The notes: a model not told the origin generated them from the letters alone. A stretch of DNA of 64,000 nucleotides from Sphingobacterium sp. UBA2700 (GCA_002354335.1 DELI01000027.1:137331-201330), one strand, 5' to 3'. Numbered from the stretch's first letter, positions 44,295-53,419 are shown. Numbers and translations: made by a program.

Positions 44295-46466
44295 ATGAAT
44301 TTCAGCATACATCAATATTCTTTTGATCAAGATATTGAGAACAACATATTATTAAACCATCAGGATTTTCTGAATTGGCCGTTAGTATACTTTTTAGAAG
44401 AGAAAAATGCTAAAAACCAATTAATACGTGATGCTTATGTTGGTGAAACGACAGATGTAGTGAACCGATTTAAGGCACATGGTAAAACCGAGAAAAAACA
44501 AAATTTAAATAGTGTAAGTCTTATTTTAAGTGAACTATTTAATAAATCGGCCACATTGGATTTGGAGGCTAATTTAATTCGTTATATAGCCGCAGATGGA
44601 AAATATTCATTACAAAATGGAAATTTAGGTATTTCTAATCATCGATATTATCAACAGAAGGAAGTCTATTGGGAATTATTTAAAGATATATGGACTGATT
44701 TACGAAAAATGGGAATTGCTAGACATTCCTTAGATCATATTGATAACTCTGATTTATTTAAATACTCTCCTTACAAATCACTCTCTAGAGAACAAATAGC
44801 TAGTTTGAAAACTATTTTATATTGTCTCTTGGATGACAATGCAAAAGTAAGTTTAATACAGGGAGGCGCAGGGACTGGCAAATCTATTTTAGCAATTTTT
44901 TTATTCAAACTTTTAAAAACAAACCTTAGTGATTTTAATTATTCGGATTTTGATGAAGAAGATGAGGAGTTGTTCTTTCTTTTGAAAGAAGTAAAATCTA
45001 AATATGGAGAATTAAATATGGCATTGGTAATTCCAATGGCTTCTTTTAGACAGACAATTGCTAATGTTTTTAAGAATATAAAAGGATTATCTAGTAAAAT
45101 GGTTATTGGTCCATCAGAAATTGTTAAACAAAAATATGATTTATTGATAGTTGACGAAGGTCATCGTCTTCGTCGACGTGTAAACCTCGGATCTTATTTC
45201 GGTACGTTTGATAAAAATAGTTTAACGTTGGGTCTTGATAAAATGACCTCTTCTGAATTAGATTGGGTTCAATTGCAAAGTGAAAAATCAATCATATTCT
45301 ATGATCAATTCCAATCTATTAAACCATCTGATACTACCATCGAAAGTTTTGAAAGGCTAAAACAGCTATCTACTACACGAATTGAAAAGTTAGTCACTCA
45401 ATTTCGTGTAAAAGGAGGTAATCAATATGTTAAGTTAGTACATGACATATTTAATAACACTCAAAATCAAACAGGTATAAGGCATTATGACTTTCGCTTA
45501 TTTGATAATCTTGATGAAATGGTCAGTCGAATTAAGAAGAAAGATCAATTGTTAGGTCTTTCTAGAATGGTTGCGGGTTTTGCTTGGGAATGGATATCGA
45601 ATAAAAACCCTGAAGCCTATGATATTGTAATTGACAAAGCGCAGTTGAAGTGGAACAGTATTGCTGTTGATTGGGTAAACTCAAATAATGCTATCAATGA
45701 GGTAGGATGTATCCATACCACACAGGGGTATGATTTGAATTATACCGGAATAATCATAGGTCCAGAATTAGACTATGATTTTGAGAAGAATGAATTTGTT
45801 GTATATAAAGATGCCTACAAAGATAAAAATGGTAAGAATTCAATTAAGGATGAACAGGTATTGTTAGATTATATTCTTAATATATATAAAACTATATTTT
45901 TACGTGGTATTGAAGGTACATACGTTTATGTTTGCAATAGTAATCTAAGAAAGTTTTTATCAGGATTTATACCTTTATATTCCGAGAATAAACCAACTGA
46001 GAGTGCAATTGAACTATTACCTGTCCCTTCTGATAGTACAATTCCATATTACAATATAAATGCTGCAGCAGGTAGTTTTTCAGATTACCAATCGTTAGAA
46101 GATATCCAATATATTGATATGCCTGAATTATTTAATCCTAGTGATTATTTTGCCTGTAAAGTAGTAGGTGAGTCTATGAATAAGATTATTCCTAATGGAG
46201 CTATATGTTTATTTCGTAAATATGCTGGAGGTAGCCGAAATGGACTAATTACTTTGGTTGAGGGAAATGATATTTATGATAGTGAATTAGGAGGGAATTT
46301 TACAATCAAGGAATATACGAGTAAAAAAAGTATTGATGAGGATGGGTGGAAACATGAAGAGATTGTTCTCAAACCACTTTCTGCATTTGATTATGAGCCA
46401 ATCGTACTACGAGATGAACAATTAATGAATTTTAGAGTTTTGGGGATATTTGATAAGGTATTGTAG
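44295..46466 (+). CDS. GIY-YIG / DUF2075 helicase / S24 peptidase-like fusion protein
   Basis: 723 residues with three parts. Residues 25-110 are a GIY-YIG nuclease-like domain: VYFLEE (31-36), YVGETTDVVNRF (48-59, with Arg58) and a later DLEANLIRYI holding a Glu. Residues 165-550 are a DUF2075 P-loop ATPase with Walker A GGAGTGKS (190-197), VDEGHRLRRR (motif II, 286-295), QFRVKGGNQYV and a CIHTTQGYDLNYTGIIIGP late motif. Residues 615-723 resemble the S24/LexA-UmuD domain: CKVVGESMNKIIPNG with candidate nucleophile Ser627, and FTIKEY with candidate general base Lys672. No HTH is seen. DNA damage could trigger self-cleavage, but this is inference. Gap to the OLD gene is 105 bp. Confidence 0.82.
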   Translation: MNFSIHQYSFDQDIENNILLNHQDFLNWPLVYFLEEKNAKNQLIRDAYVGETTDVVNRFKAHGKTEKKQNLNSVSLILSELFNKSATLDLEANLIRYIAADGKYSLQNGNLGISNHRYYQQKEVYWELFKDIWTDLRKMGIARHSLDHIDNSDLFKYSPYKSLSREQIASLKTILYCLLDDNAKVSLIQGGAGTGKSILAIFLFKLLKTNLSDFNYSDFDEEDEELFFLLKEVKSKYGELNMALVIPMASFRQTIANVFKNIKGLSSKMVIGPSEIVKQKYDLLIVDEGHRLRRRVNLGSYFGTFDKNSLTLGLDKMTSSELDWVQLQSEKSIIFYDQFQSIKPSDTTIESFERLKQLSTTRIEKLVTQFRVKGGNQYVKLVHDIFNNTQNQTGIRHYDFRLFDNLDEMVSRIKKKDQLLGLSRMVAGFAWEWISNKNPEAYDIVIDKAQLKWNSIAVDWVNSNNAINEVGCIHTTQGYDLNYTGIIIGPELDYDFEKNEFVVYKDAYKDKNGKNSIKDEQVLLDYILNIYKTIFLRGIEGTYVYVCNSNLRKFLSGFIPLYSENKPTESAIELLPVPSDSTIPYYNINAAAGSFSDYQSLEDIQYIDMPELFNPSDYFACKVVGESMNKIIPNGAICLFRKYAGGSRNGLITLVEGNDIYDSELGGNFTIKEYTSKKSIDEDGWKHEEIVLKPLSAFDYEPIVLRDEQLMNFRVLGIFDKVL

Positions 46467-46515
46467 TAAAGTTTTCGCAACTATAGAGTGTTTTTATTGT
46501 CACGTTTGTCAACTC

Positions 46516-46538
46516 TGTAGTAGTAAGAAACTACTACA
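46516..46538. promoter_or_regulatory. Perfect 9-5-9 inverted repeat before the OLD-ATPase-HNH module
   Basis: TGTAGTAGT-AAGAA-ACTACTACA: 9-bp arms, 5-bp spacer, 33 bp before the OLD gene. No T tract follows, so it looks like an operator or RNA attenuator rather than a terminator. Confidence 0.55.
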
Positions 46539-46571
46539 CTAAACTACGATTAACCAAAGAAAAATTAAATT

Positions 46572-48341
46572 ATGTACATATCTAACTTAATAATAACTAA
46601 TTATCGAGGAGTAAAAGAAACACGTTCTATAAACCTTGCTAGATTTTCATCAATAGTTGGTAAAAATGATGCTGGTAAAACTATAGTATTAAATGCTATT
46701 GCAACATTTTTAGACATTAAAAGTTTCACCATAACACAAACAGATTTTAATGATTTAAATAAACCAATTGAGTTTGAATTTCAATTGAGCTCAGATTCAA
46801 TTTCTGATTTACTTGAAACAAAGGTAAAATCAAAAGTAAAGAAGACTGAAGGGCTAGATGGATTTATTAATGATTTGATTTTCGATAATTCTATTGTTTA
46901 TAAAAGAATAGCATATAATATCGGAAAATCTTGGAGTGAAGAGCATATTCTAATTAATGATTTTGAAAATTATGAAATTCAAGGTTTATATTTTAAGTCT
47001 GATGAAGAAATAACAGCAATTGTAGAAAAATTTGGAATTGTAATTCCAGTAGAAGGTAAAGGAAGAAATTCTAAAGCTGAGAAAATAAAATTTATAAAGG
47101 AGCATTTTAAAGATGAGCCTCGAGCTAATTTTTGGATTCCTGATGATATGAAGATTTCATCATTATTTCCAGAAGTAGAAATGTTTAAAGCAGATTATGG
47201 CTTAGAAGCTGATACAAAATTTAAAACAGCTACAGTAACAGAAATTGAAGAATATTTTAGTCGTGTTGAAGATAGGTTAGTAATTTTTAAGAATGAGATT
47301 AATGCTGAAATGAAAAAAGAAGCTGATATTCTTAAAACTTATATGCAAGAATATGCTTCTAATTTATTAGATATTGATATTAGTCCAAATGTTGCGTGGA
47401 AAGATGCAATCAAAAGTGTTGATGTTTCCTTTCAATTCGCAGGTGATGATAAATTCATCCCAATGACTCATAAAGGTACAGGCTATCGTAGATTATTTAT
47501 GGTTGCTAGATTTAGATATCTGGCTCAGAAAAATAAAGGAAATAATATCATTTATTTAATAGAAGAACCCGAAACATTTTTACATCCAACGGCTCAACAA
47601 GATTTATTGAATGCTTTAAAAGAATTATCGAATGAAAACCAAGTTGTAACCACAACACACTCTCCTGTATTTGCAGGTGCAACACATATTGAAGGTGTCG
47701 TTTTATGTACAAAAAACGCTCAATCTAATTATGAAAATGCAGTTGAAGGAAATGAGAGGGAATTTTTATTTAAAATCATTGATGAGTTAGGAATTAAACC
47801 CTCATTTAATTTAAGAGATAATTTTGACAAAATACTTTTTGTCGAGGGGCAAGATGATGGTACTTTTTATAAACTAATAGCAAATAATTTACTTGAATGT
47901 GATTTATCTAAAGTATTAATTCTTCCTTGTGGAGGAAGTAGTGTTGAGAGTTTTATTAATATTGAATATTTTAGGAAAAATGGTAGAGAATTATACTTAT
48001 TGTTGGACAGTGATAAAGGACTAAAAGTCAGGGATCCAAAAAAACCGTTTCTACAACAAAAATTAATAGATGATTTCAATATAAATTTTGGAAAAGCTTA
48101 TTCTCTTAAAAAGTCAAACATAGAATATTATTTTCACCCATCAGCTTTAAAGAGATATTACCATCACTTGAAAGATGAAGAAATTGAAATTTTTAAAGAT
48201 GATGAAGATTTAGTTGATTATTTCAAAGAGAAACGAATTAACAAGAAAAACAATGTGGAGATTTTCAATTCAATGACAAAAGATGAGTGGCAAGAAGTAG
48301 TTGAACAGGAATTATTAGATTTTCTAATTAAACTAAACTAA
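46572..48341 (+). CDS. OLD-family ATPase/TOPRIM endonuclease
   Basis: 589 residues. N-terminal ABC-type ATPase: Walker A GKNDAGKT at 30-37 (LIITNYRGVKETRSI before it), then after a helical insert the signature region THKGTGYRRLFMVARFRYL, Walker B IYLIEEPETFLHPTAQQDLL and H-loop TTHSP. The C-terminal TOPRIM nuclease has Glu425 in FVEGQDDGTFYK, and Asp479-Ser-Asp481 in LLLDSDKG, the metal-binding residues. OLD proteins degrade DNA and defend against phage (P2 Old, GajA of Gabija). No UvrD-like GajB partner lies beside it; instead an SMC-like ATPase follows 10 bp downstream. The base composition is more AT-rich by eye than the flanks. Confidence 0.9.
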   Translation: MYISNLIITNYRGVKETRSINLARFSSIVGKNDAGKTIVLNAIATFLDIKSFTITQTDFNDLNKPIEFEFQLSSDSISDLLETKVKSKVKKTEGLDGFINDLIFDNSIVYKRIAYNIGKSWSEEHILINDFENYEIQGLYFKSDEEITAIVEKFGIVIPVEGKGRNSKAEKIKFIKEHFKDEPRANFWIPDDMKISSLFPEVEMFKADYGLEADTKFKTATVTEIEEYFSRVEDRLVIFKNEINAEMKKEADILKTYMQEYASNLLDIDISPNVAWKDAIKSVDVSFQFAGDDKFIPMTHKGTGYRRLFMVARFRYLAQKNKGNNIIYLIEEPETFLHPTAQQDLLNALKELSNENQVVTTTHSPVFAGATHIEGVVLCTKNAQSNYENAVEGNEREFLFKIIDELGIKPSFNLRDNFDKILFVEGQDDGTFYKLIANNLLECDLSKVLILPCGGSSVESFINIEYFRKNGRELYLLLDSDKGLKVRDPKKPFLQQKLIDDFNINFGKAYSLKKSNIEYYFHPSALKRYYHHLKDEEIEIFKDDEDLVDYFKEKRINKKNNVEIFNSMTKDEWQEVVEQELLDFLIKLN

Positions 48342-48351
48342 GAATACGTAA

Positions 48352-50733
48352 ATGAATTTTAAACTATTAGCAATACGCCCTTTAAAAGATACTTCATCTG
48401 AATTATTGAAAGGATTAAAAGATAATTTTTTATATCGATTTTATAATGAATATCATTTTTTAGATAAAAATGGAAATAATATAATCAACGATGGTAAACA
48501 CGTTGAAGTTGGAAGTATATCATATTTACCTACAGTCCCAAATGATTTATATGGAAATAATATAAATATTTCTGCGATTGTAGGGCAAAATGGTAGCGGA
48601 AAAAGTACACTGCTTGAAATTTTCTATTATTTTTTATTTGAGTATTCAAGAACTGAAGGATTATTAAGTAATGATTCAGACCTAGTAGAAATAGATTCAA
48701 AAAAAATTCATATCGAATTTTATTATTTATTAAATGATGAAATCTACTGCATTGAGTGGGATAACGTAAATAATTTTATAAAAACGCGTTATCAACATGA
48801 TACTTATAATCAAAGATTCGACATAAATTCTGAAACAGAGTCTTTTGAAAATGGTAATAAATTAGAATTTCCTATATATAATATTGTTACTAATTATTCA
48901 ATATATGGTTTAAATAGCAATTCAGATTCTGACAAATGGCTCGATAATCTTTTTATTAAAAATGATGGCTATCAAACTCCAATTGTATTAAACCCTTATA
49001 GAGAAGAAGGTAATATCAATATTAATCGTGAATTTGAATTAGCAAATTCACGATTATTAAAAGTATTTCTGACTACAAAATCGGAAGCCGATAATTTTAA
49101 TACATCCAATTTAATAAAAGATGTATCAGTAAATAAACTTCTTTTTAAATTAAATATAGACAAAAATTTAAATGTCTTTTTCAATGATCAAGATTATGAA
49201 ATTGATAAGTTAATCGATGAATTTACTTTACTTAACAAGTATTCGATAAAAGATTTTTACAATAAGTTATATAATTGTTTTAATGTTAATATTAAATTTA
49301 GAGAACTTATTTTTTTATATGATAAAATTGATTTTTTAAAAACTAATACACTTTACGATAATTGTTTTGATTTAAGTAATCTATATATATTTAAAAAAAT
49401 TGTAAAAATAGTTCGTAATTACAAAAATTATAAAAAGTTTGAAAATATTTTTAAAGAAGTAAAATTTGGTAATCTTGAAACCAACGCTAATTTAAAGATA
49501 AATTTTAGTACTAAATACGCCAAATTGTTTTTAATAGATCAAAATACAAATTTAGACTCTATTAAAGCTTTAGAACATTCAAAAGGAAGAACTTATAAGA
49601 TTGAGCGATTAAAAGAAATTGAAAATCATTTATTAAAATACTATTATAATTTCTATTATGAAGATTTTATTAATGAAGTATATTCTAAATATGAGATAAA
49701 TAGAGTTAATAAGAAAACGATTTATGAGGCAATTAATTATTTTCTTGAACAAATTGAATCTTTACTAAATAGCTTAGAAATGAGACATTTGCTTATTGAT
49801 AAGTTGTTAGCTAAATTAAGTGAAGATAAAAGTCATGTTACTTTAAAGATTCGACAAGTTTTAAATATGCAACATTCTAATTTCTTTAATAATTTGAATG
49901 TAGTTGACAGGAAAAATCTTTCTGTAAACGATGGTGAAAGAATAGTATATTATACTCTAGATAAGAATTATATTTACGATAACAATTCATTGGATATTGA
50001 GTATATACCTAATGCTTTTTTTGAACCAATATTTATGTTCATAAAAAGTAAGGAAAATCATCCCTTTGAATTGAAATATTTAAGTTCAGGTGAGCAACAA
50101 ATGTTGCATTCTACTATTTCAATTTCATACCATTTAGATAATTTATTATCTATAGTAGAAAACGAAGGGAGCGTAGAAAACTCACGATTAAGAACTTATA
50201 GGAATATCAATATAATACTTGATGAAATAGAACTGTACTACCATCCAGAATTACAAAGAAATTACATCGAAAATTTGATTGTATTATTAAGTCAAGATAA
50301 ATACAAAGAGTTTAATTTTAATATAATTTTCTCTACACATTCTCCTTTTATTTTGTCGGATATTCCTTCAGAGAATGTTTTAAAATTGGTAAGTGGAGAG
50401 CCAAAGCCTAATGATATTGTAAATTCATTTTCAGCAAATATTTATGATTTATTAAATGATGAGTTCTTTTTGAAAAATGGTGCTGTTGGTGCTTATGCTC
50501 AAAATTTCATTAACTCTTTAATTGATGAAATAGAAGCTATAAATCCTGATATCGAAAAGAATGTAATTAATCAGTTAAAGAGTAAAATATCAATTGTGGG
50601 TGATGAATTGGTACAATATGGTTTAGAAGAACATTTATTTGAAAAATTGAAGAGCCCTGAATTTGAGATAGAACTTCTAAAAGAAAGAATTAAAAATCTT
50701 GAAGCTAAAAACGTGAATAATGAAGAGAATTAA
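48352..50733 (+). CDS. SMC-like AAA ATPase, Septu PtuA-like
   Basis: 793 residues. An N-terminal Walker A GQNGSGKST (78-86) and a far C-terminal ABC part: signature LSSGEQQ (577-583), Walker B INIILDEIELYYHPELQ (Asp624-Glu625) and H-loop STHSPFILS. Between them lie about 480 residues of Lys/Asn/Tyr-rich helices, much longer than the insert of ordinary PtuA (whole protein about 500). An HNH nuclease gene overlaps its end by 14 bp, the layout of Septu (PtuA-PtuB) and of retron-linked ptuAB pairs; no reverse transcriptase is present. The likely function is the ATP-dependent control of the nuclease. Codon use and AT-richness suggest horizontal acquisition. Confidence 0.78.
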   Translation: MNFKLLAIRPLKDTSSELLKGLKDNFLYRFYNEYHFLDKNGNNIINDGKHVEVGSISYLPTVPNDLYGNNINISAIVGQNGSGKSTLLEIFYYFLFEYSRTEGLLSNDSDLVEIDSKKIHIEFYYLLNDEIYCIEWDNVNNFIKTRYQHDTYNQRFDINSETESFENGNKLEFPIYNIVTNYSIYGLNSNSDSDKWLDNLFIKNDGYQTPIVLNPYREEGNININREFELANSRLLKVFLTTKSEADNFNTSNLIKDVSVNKLLFKLNIDKNLNVFFNDQDYEIDKLIDEFTLLNKYSIKDFYNKLYNCFNVNIKFRELIFLYDKIDFLKTNTLYDNCFDLSNLYIFKKIVKIVRNYKNYKKFENIFKEVKFGNLETNANLKINFSTKYAKLFLIDQNTNLDSIKALEHSKGRTYKIERLKEIENHLLKYYYNFYYEDFINEVYSKYEINRVNKKTIYEAINYFLEQIESLLNSLEMRHLLIDKLLAKLSEDKSHVTLKIRQVLNMQHSNFFNNLNVVDRKNLSVNDGERIVYYTLDKNYIYDNNSLDIEYIPNAFFEPIFMFIKSKENHPFELKYLSSGEQQMLHSTISISYHLDNLLSIVENEGSVENSRLRTYRNINIILDEIELYYHPELQRNYIENLIVLLSQDKYKEFNFNIIFSTHSPFILSDIPSENVLKLVSGEPKPNDIVNSFSANIYDLLNDEFFLKNGAVGAYAQNFINSLIDEIEAINPDIEKNVINQLKSKISIVGDELVQYGLEEHLFEKLKSPEFEIELLKERIKNLEAKNVNNEEN

Positions 50734-51748
50734 AATAGATACTAATCTAATTAAAGTAGTGGAAGATTTTAATGCTAATCTTTTTAGTGAAAACATTGTC
50801 GAGTATGAGAAAAAAATAAATAAAAGAATAGGACGAAAAAAAATACGTTTAATAAAAACTAAAGGTAAAAAAGGTTTTAAATTGCCTAAAAATGGACTTT
50901 ATGATTTGTATAAAATTACAGAGGATAATGATCAAAAAGCGTATTTAAAAAAGTTGTTTAAAGAGTATAGCCAGTTATTAAACTTAAGACCTTCTGAGTT
51001 TTTAGTAAAAAAAAATGAATTTGACGCTATTTATATAATCGATGGAGTAGATGGAAGCGACTCAACAAAATTCGCGAAAAAAATTGTTGAGATTTTAAGA
51101 TATGATGTTTATAGAAACTCTCATTATCCTAAAATAATGCATGACTTGGGATGGAATATGAAAACATGTTTTTATTGTAACTATGCCGGTACATTAACTG
51201 TATTAATAGATAGTAATTACAAAGCTTATTACGATTTAGATCATGTTTTACCAAAATCAATTTATCCATTTTTAGCTACTTCGTTTTTTAATTTTATTCC
51301 TTGTTGTGCATCATGTAATAGAAGTAAAAGTGATAAAATGATTACTAGCTTAAATCCATTTTACGAAACGAATGAGTCTGATTTTACTTTAAGTAGAGTA
51401 TTTTATATTACACAAAAATCCAAAGTTCAATTTTATAATAATTTGGATAGGAATCTTATTCAAATTAATGTAGCAGGTAGTATTAATAATATAAGTAAAA
51501 CAGATTTAGATAACATTGTAGATTTAGAGCTTTTGTATAATACACAAAAGCATGAGGCAGAAGAAATTTTATGGAAGAAAAAAATTTACTCTAAAGCGTA
51601 TTTCAAATCTGTACAATCTGCATTTTCAAAATTGCATTTAAAAAAACATGAAATGAATCGAATTTTATGGGGAACAGATTTGAATGAGGAGACAATTAAT
51701 GACAAACCATTAGCCAAATTTAAATTTGATTTAATTAAAGATAGATAA
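50720..51748 (+). CDS. HNH endonuclease, Septu PtuB-like
   Basis: 342 residues. The zinc-HNH module is clear: CFYC (Cys150, Cys153), DLDHVLPKSIYP (Asp174-His175), then NFIPCCASCNRSKSDK (Cys196, Cys199, Asn200). This Cx2C-DH-Cx2CN arrangement is the structural-zinc type seen in PtuB-like and restriction HNH proteins. N- and C-terminal arms are Lys-rich and not recognised. The gene starts 14 bp inside the ATPase gene, so the two are translationally coupled. Expected function: nicking or cutting DNA or RNA once the ATPase detects phage. A frameshifted hsdR begins 8 bp after its stop. Confidence 0.8.
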   Translation: MKRIKIDTNLIKVVEDFNANLFSENIVEYEKKINKRIGRKKIRLIKTKGKKGFKLPKNGLYDLYKITEDNDQKAYLKKLFKEYSQLLNLRPSEFLVKKNEFDAIYIIDGVDGSDSTKFAKKIVEILRYDVYRNSHYPKIMHDLGWNMKTCFYCNYAGTLTVLIDSNYKAYYDLDHVLPKSIYPFLATSFFNFIPCCASCNRSKSDKMITSLNPFYETNESDFTLSRVFYITQKSKVQFYNNLDRNLIQINVAGSINNISKTDLDNIVDLELLYNTQKHEAEEILWKKKIYSKAYFKSVQSAFSKLHLKKHEMNRILWGTDLNEETINDKPLAKFKFDLIKDR

Positions 51749-51756
51749 ATTCATCT

Positions 51757-52173
51757 ATGAAATACACCGAGTACCAATTAGAACAAGCTTTTATCAGCCT
51801 TTTGGAAAGGCTATCAATATATTGACGGTAAGCAGTTACAGCGAACTTCCAAACAAGACGTCTTGCTCAAAGAAGATTTACGTGCTTTTTTATTGACTCG
51901 ATATGATGATTTGGAGGAGATTGAGTTGGAGAGTATCATTAATGAATTAGCATATCAGTCAACATCTAATCTGTATGAATCCAACAAGCGTATCTGTAAG
52001 TTATTATCCGATGGATTAATTTTCAAGCGCAACAATCCAGCAAAGAAGGATTTGCGTATTCGCTATATAGACATCGATTCGGTCAAGCTTAATCGCTTTA
52101 AGATTATCAATCAATTGGAAATACAAGGTACAGAGTTGCGTATTCCCGATTTGATCTTATATATCAATGATAT
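51757..52173 (+). pseudogene. hsdR: Remnant of type I restriction subunit hsdR (5' fragment, frameshifted)
   Basis: The ATG at 51757 opens KYTEYQLEQAFISLLE in one frame; near 51808 the sense continues in the +1 frame as GYQYIDGKQLQRTSKQDVLL followed by LKEDLRAFLLTRYDDLEEIELESIIN, the normal HsdR N-terminus. This continues to RIPDLILYIND, where the IS begins at 52174. HsdR is about 1000 residues, so only the first 140 or so remain and these are frameshifted. Nothing resembling the helicase part or hsdM/hsdS follows within the window. Confidence 0.85.
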
Positions 52174-52232
52174 TGTAACCCTCCCTATTTTCGGACTGGC
52201 ATCCAGGCGAGTTTTCAAATATAAATATAGTT

Positions 52233-52276
52233 GTTATCAATAGGTCAATCTTTTTTAAAGTTGACCTATTGATAAC
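52233..52276. repeat. 16-bp inverted repeat inside the IS, at the orfB stop
   Basis: Two perfect 16-bp arms (52233-52248 and 52261-52276; sequence GTTATCAATAGGTCAA and its complement) around a T-rich 12-bp loop. The right arm covers the original orfB stop codon. It could be a terminator that insulates the element in either direction. Confidence 0.65.
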
Positions 52277-53069
52277 ATGCCGCCGGCAGGGCATCGTATT
52301 CCATTGGTGTTTTTCCTCCCAGTGATTCATGTGGTCTTTTGTAGTTGTAATCCTGTAACCACTCTTATGCGAGTATCTGTACTTGCAGAGTATCTTCAAA
52401 GAGGTAGACATCTAGGATACTTTCACGAAAGGTGCGGTTGAAACGTTCAATGTAGGCATTTTGCATAGGCCTGCCTGGTTGGATATACTGTATCTCTATT
52501 TCTTTGTCAGCACACCATTCTCGAAATTCCCTGCTGATAAATTCCGGGCCGTTGTCCGTACGGAAACGTGAAGGCTTTCCCTGCTCTTTTATGATGCGTT
52601 CCAATAGATAGGTTACTTTGCTTGCTGGCATACTATGTGCAACCTCAATAGCGATGGCCCGCCTATTAAAGTCATCAATGATATTCAGTGTCCTGAACTT
52701 GCGCTTATTGGTTAGTACATCGCTCATGAAATCCAAAGACCATGTTTTTAGCGGCTTATCTGGAATCGACAATGGTTGCTTTATACGGGCTGGAAGTCGT
52801 CTTCTAGTCTTTCTGCGACGATTCATCCCCAAGAGTTGGTACACCCTGCGTATTCGTTTGTAATTCCACTTCAGTCCCTCATGTCGGATCCGTGAATAGT
52901 AAAGGTCCTGTCCTTCGGTTGGATACCGATCGGCCAGCTCTCGGAGCTTCGCTATCGTTTCGCTGTCATCCTTCTTGTTCCTGTAATAATACATTGACTT
53001 GGGAAGATTGACAACCTTGCAGGCCCTGCTGATGCTGATCCGGTGCGCCGAAATCACATAAGCAGCCAT
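52266..53069 (-). pseudogene. IS3-family transposase OrfB (DDE integrase), with premature stop
   Basis: The reading frame from MAAYVISAHRIS has the full rve/DDE core: Asp in WSLDFMSDVL, Asp in FRTDNGPEF and Glu in NAYIERFNRTF. After FEDTLQVQILA it meets TAA (minus strand, 52367-52365); beyond it the frame continues with the expected EWLQDYNYKRPHESLGGKTP and ends TAG at 52268-52266. The stop therefore looks like a CAA-to-TAA change that removes the last 32 or so residues. The upstream part extends in the same frame to the slippery site at 53096-53102, so translation would be as an OrfAB fusion. Activity of the truncated product is doubtful. Confidence 0.85.
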
Positions 53070-53089
53070 TTCCTTGCGCTGGCAGGGCC

Positions 53090-53356
53090 TCAGAACTTTT
53101 TTGATAGTACGTCCTTGAGAATCTTATGGTCTAGGGCAAGGTCCGCATACATCTGTTTGAGACGGCGGTTCTCTTCCTCAAGTTCCTTCATACGTCGCAG
53201 CTCTTGGCTGTCCATCCCGGAATACTTCTTCTTCCAGTTGTAAAATGTGGCTTGGTGGACACCCAAGTCCCGGCAGATATCAGAAGTGGATTTACCTGAT
53301 TCATGTTGCTTGATCGCCGAAACGATCTGACTCTCGCTGATTCTTGTTTTTTTCAT
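53090..53356 (-). CDS. IS3-family transposase OrfA (HTH)
   Basis: 88 residues, the normal size. An HTH_Tnp_1 domain (RISESQIVSAIKQHESGKSTSDICRDLGVHQATFYNWKKKY) is followed by a leucine-zipper-like helix (RRMKELEEENRRLKQMYADLAL). The ending KDVLSKKF overlaps a slippery A-AAA-AAG (plus-strand 53096-53102), where a -1 frameshift would join it to OrfB. OrfA binds the terminal repeats and, fused to OrfB, makes the active transposase. Confidence 0.9.
   Translation of the reverse strand: MKKTRISESQIVSAIKQHESGKSTSDICRDLGVHQATFYNWKKKYSGMDSQELRRMKELEEENRRLKQMYADLALDHKILKDVLSKKF
53096..53102 (-). promoter_or_regulatory. Programmed -1 frameshift site in the IS
   Basis: A-AAA-AAG heptamer at the end of OrfA; shifting -1 passes the TGA and continues KKVLRPCQRKEMAAYVIS into the OrfB frame. 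Confidence 0.7.
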
Positions 53357-53419
53357 TGTACTGTTCTAAGTTACGAATTTTCGCATTTCAAACAGTCCGA
53401 CTTTTCGGGAGGGTTACAT

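Larger units (their letters stand above)
52174..53419 (-). mobile_element. IS3-family insertion sequence (1246 bp)
   Basis: Bounded by imperfect inverted repeats that both begin TGTAACCCTCCC (left end at 52174, right end at 53419, read inward) and go on to CGGACTG, with a TG..CA terminus as in IS3. It has two overlapping transposase frames on the minus strand joined by a slippery AAAAAAG. The flanking trinucleotides (TAT on the left, TAA on the right) are not a target-site duplication, which suggests a deletion at one side after insertion. The element interrupts hsdR. Confidence 0.88.

Noticed and set aside
46572..48341. Gabija system (GajA plus GajB)
   Set aside because: The OLD protein could be GajA-like, but the next gene is an SMC-like ATPase, not a UvrD-type helicase.
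48352..51748. Retron with ptuAB effectors
   Set aside because: The ATPase+HNH pair fits, but no reverse transcriptase or msr/msd-like region lies within the island.
51863..52243. Open frame with a start at 51863
   Set aside because: It is the hsdR remnant read into the IS end; the last part is IS terminal sequence.
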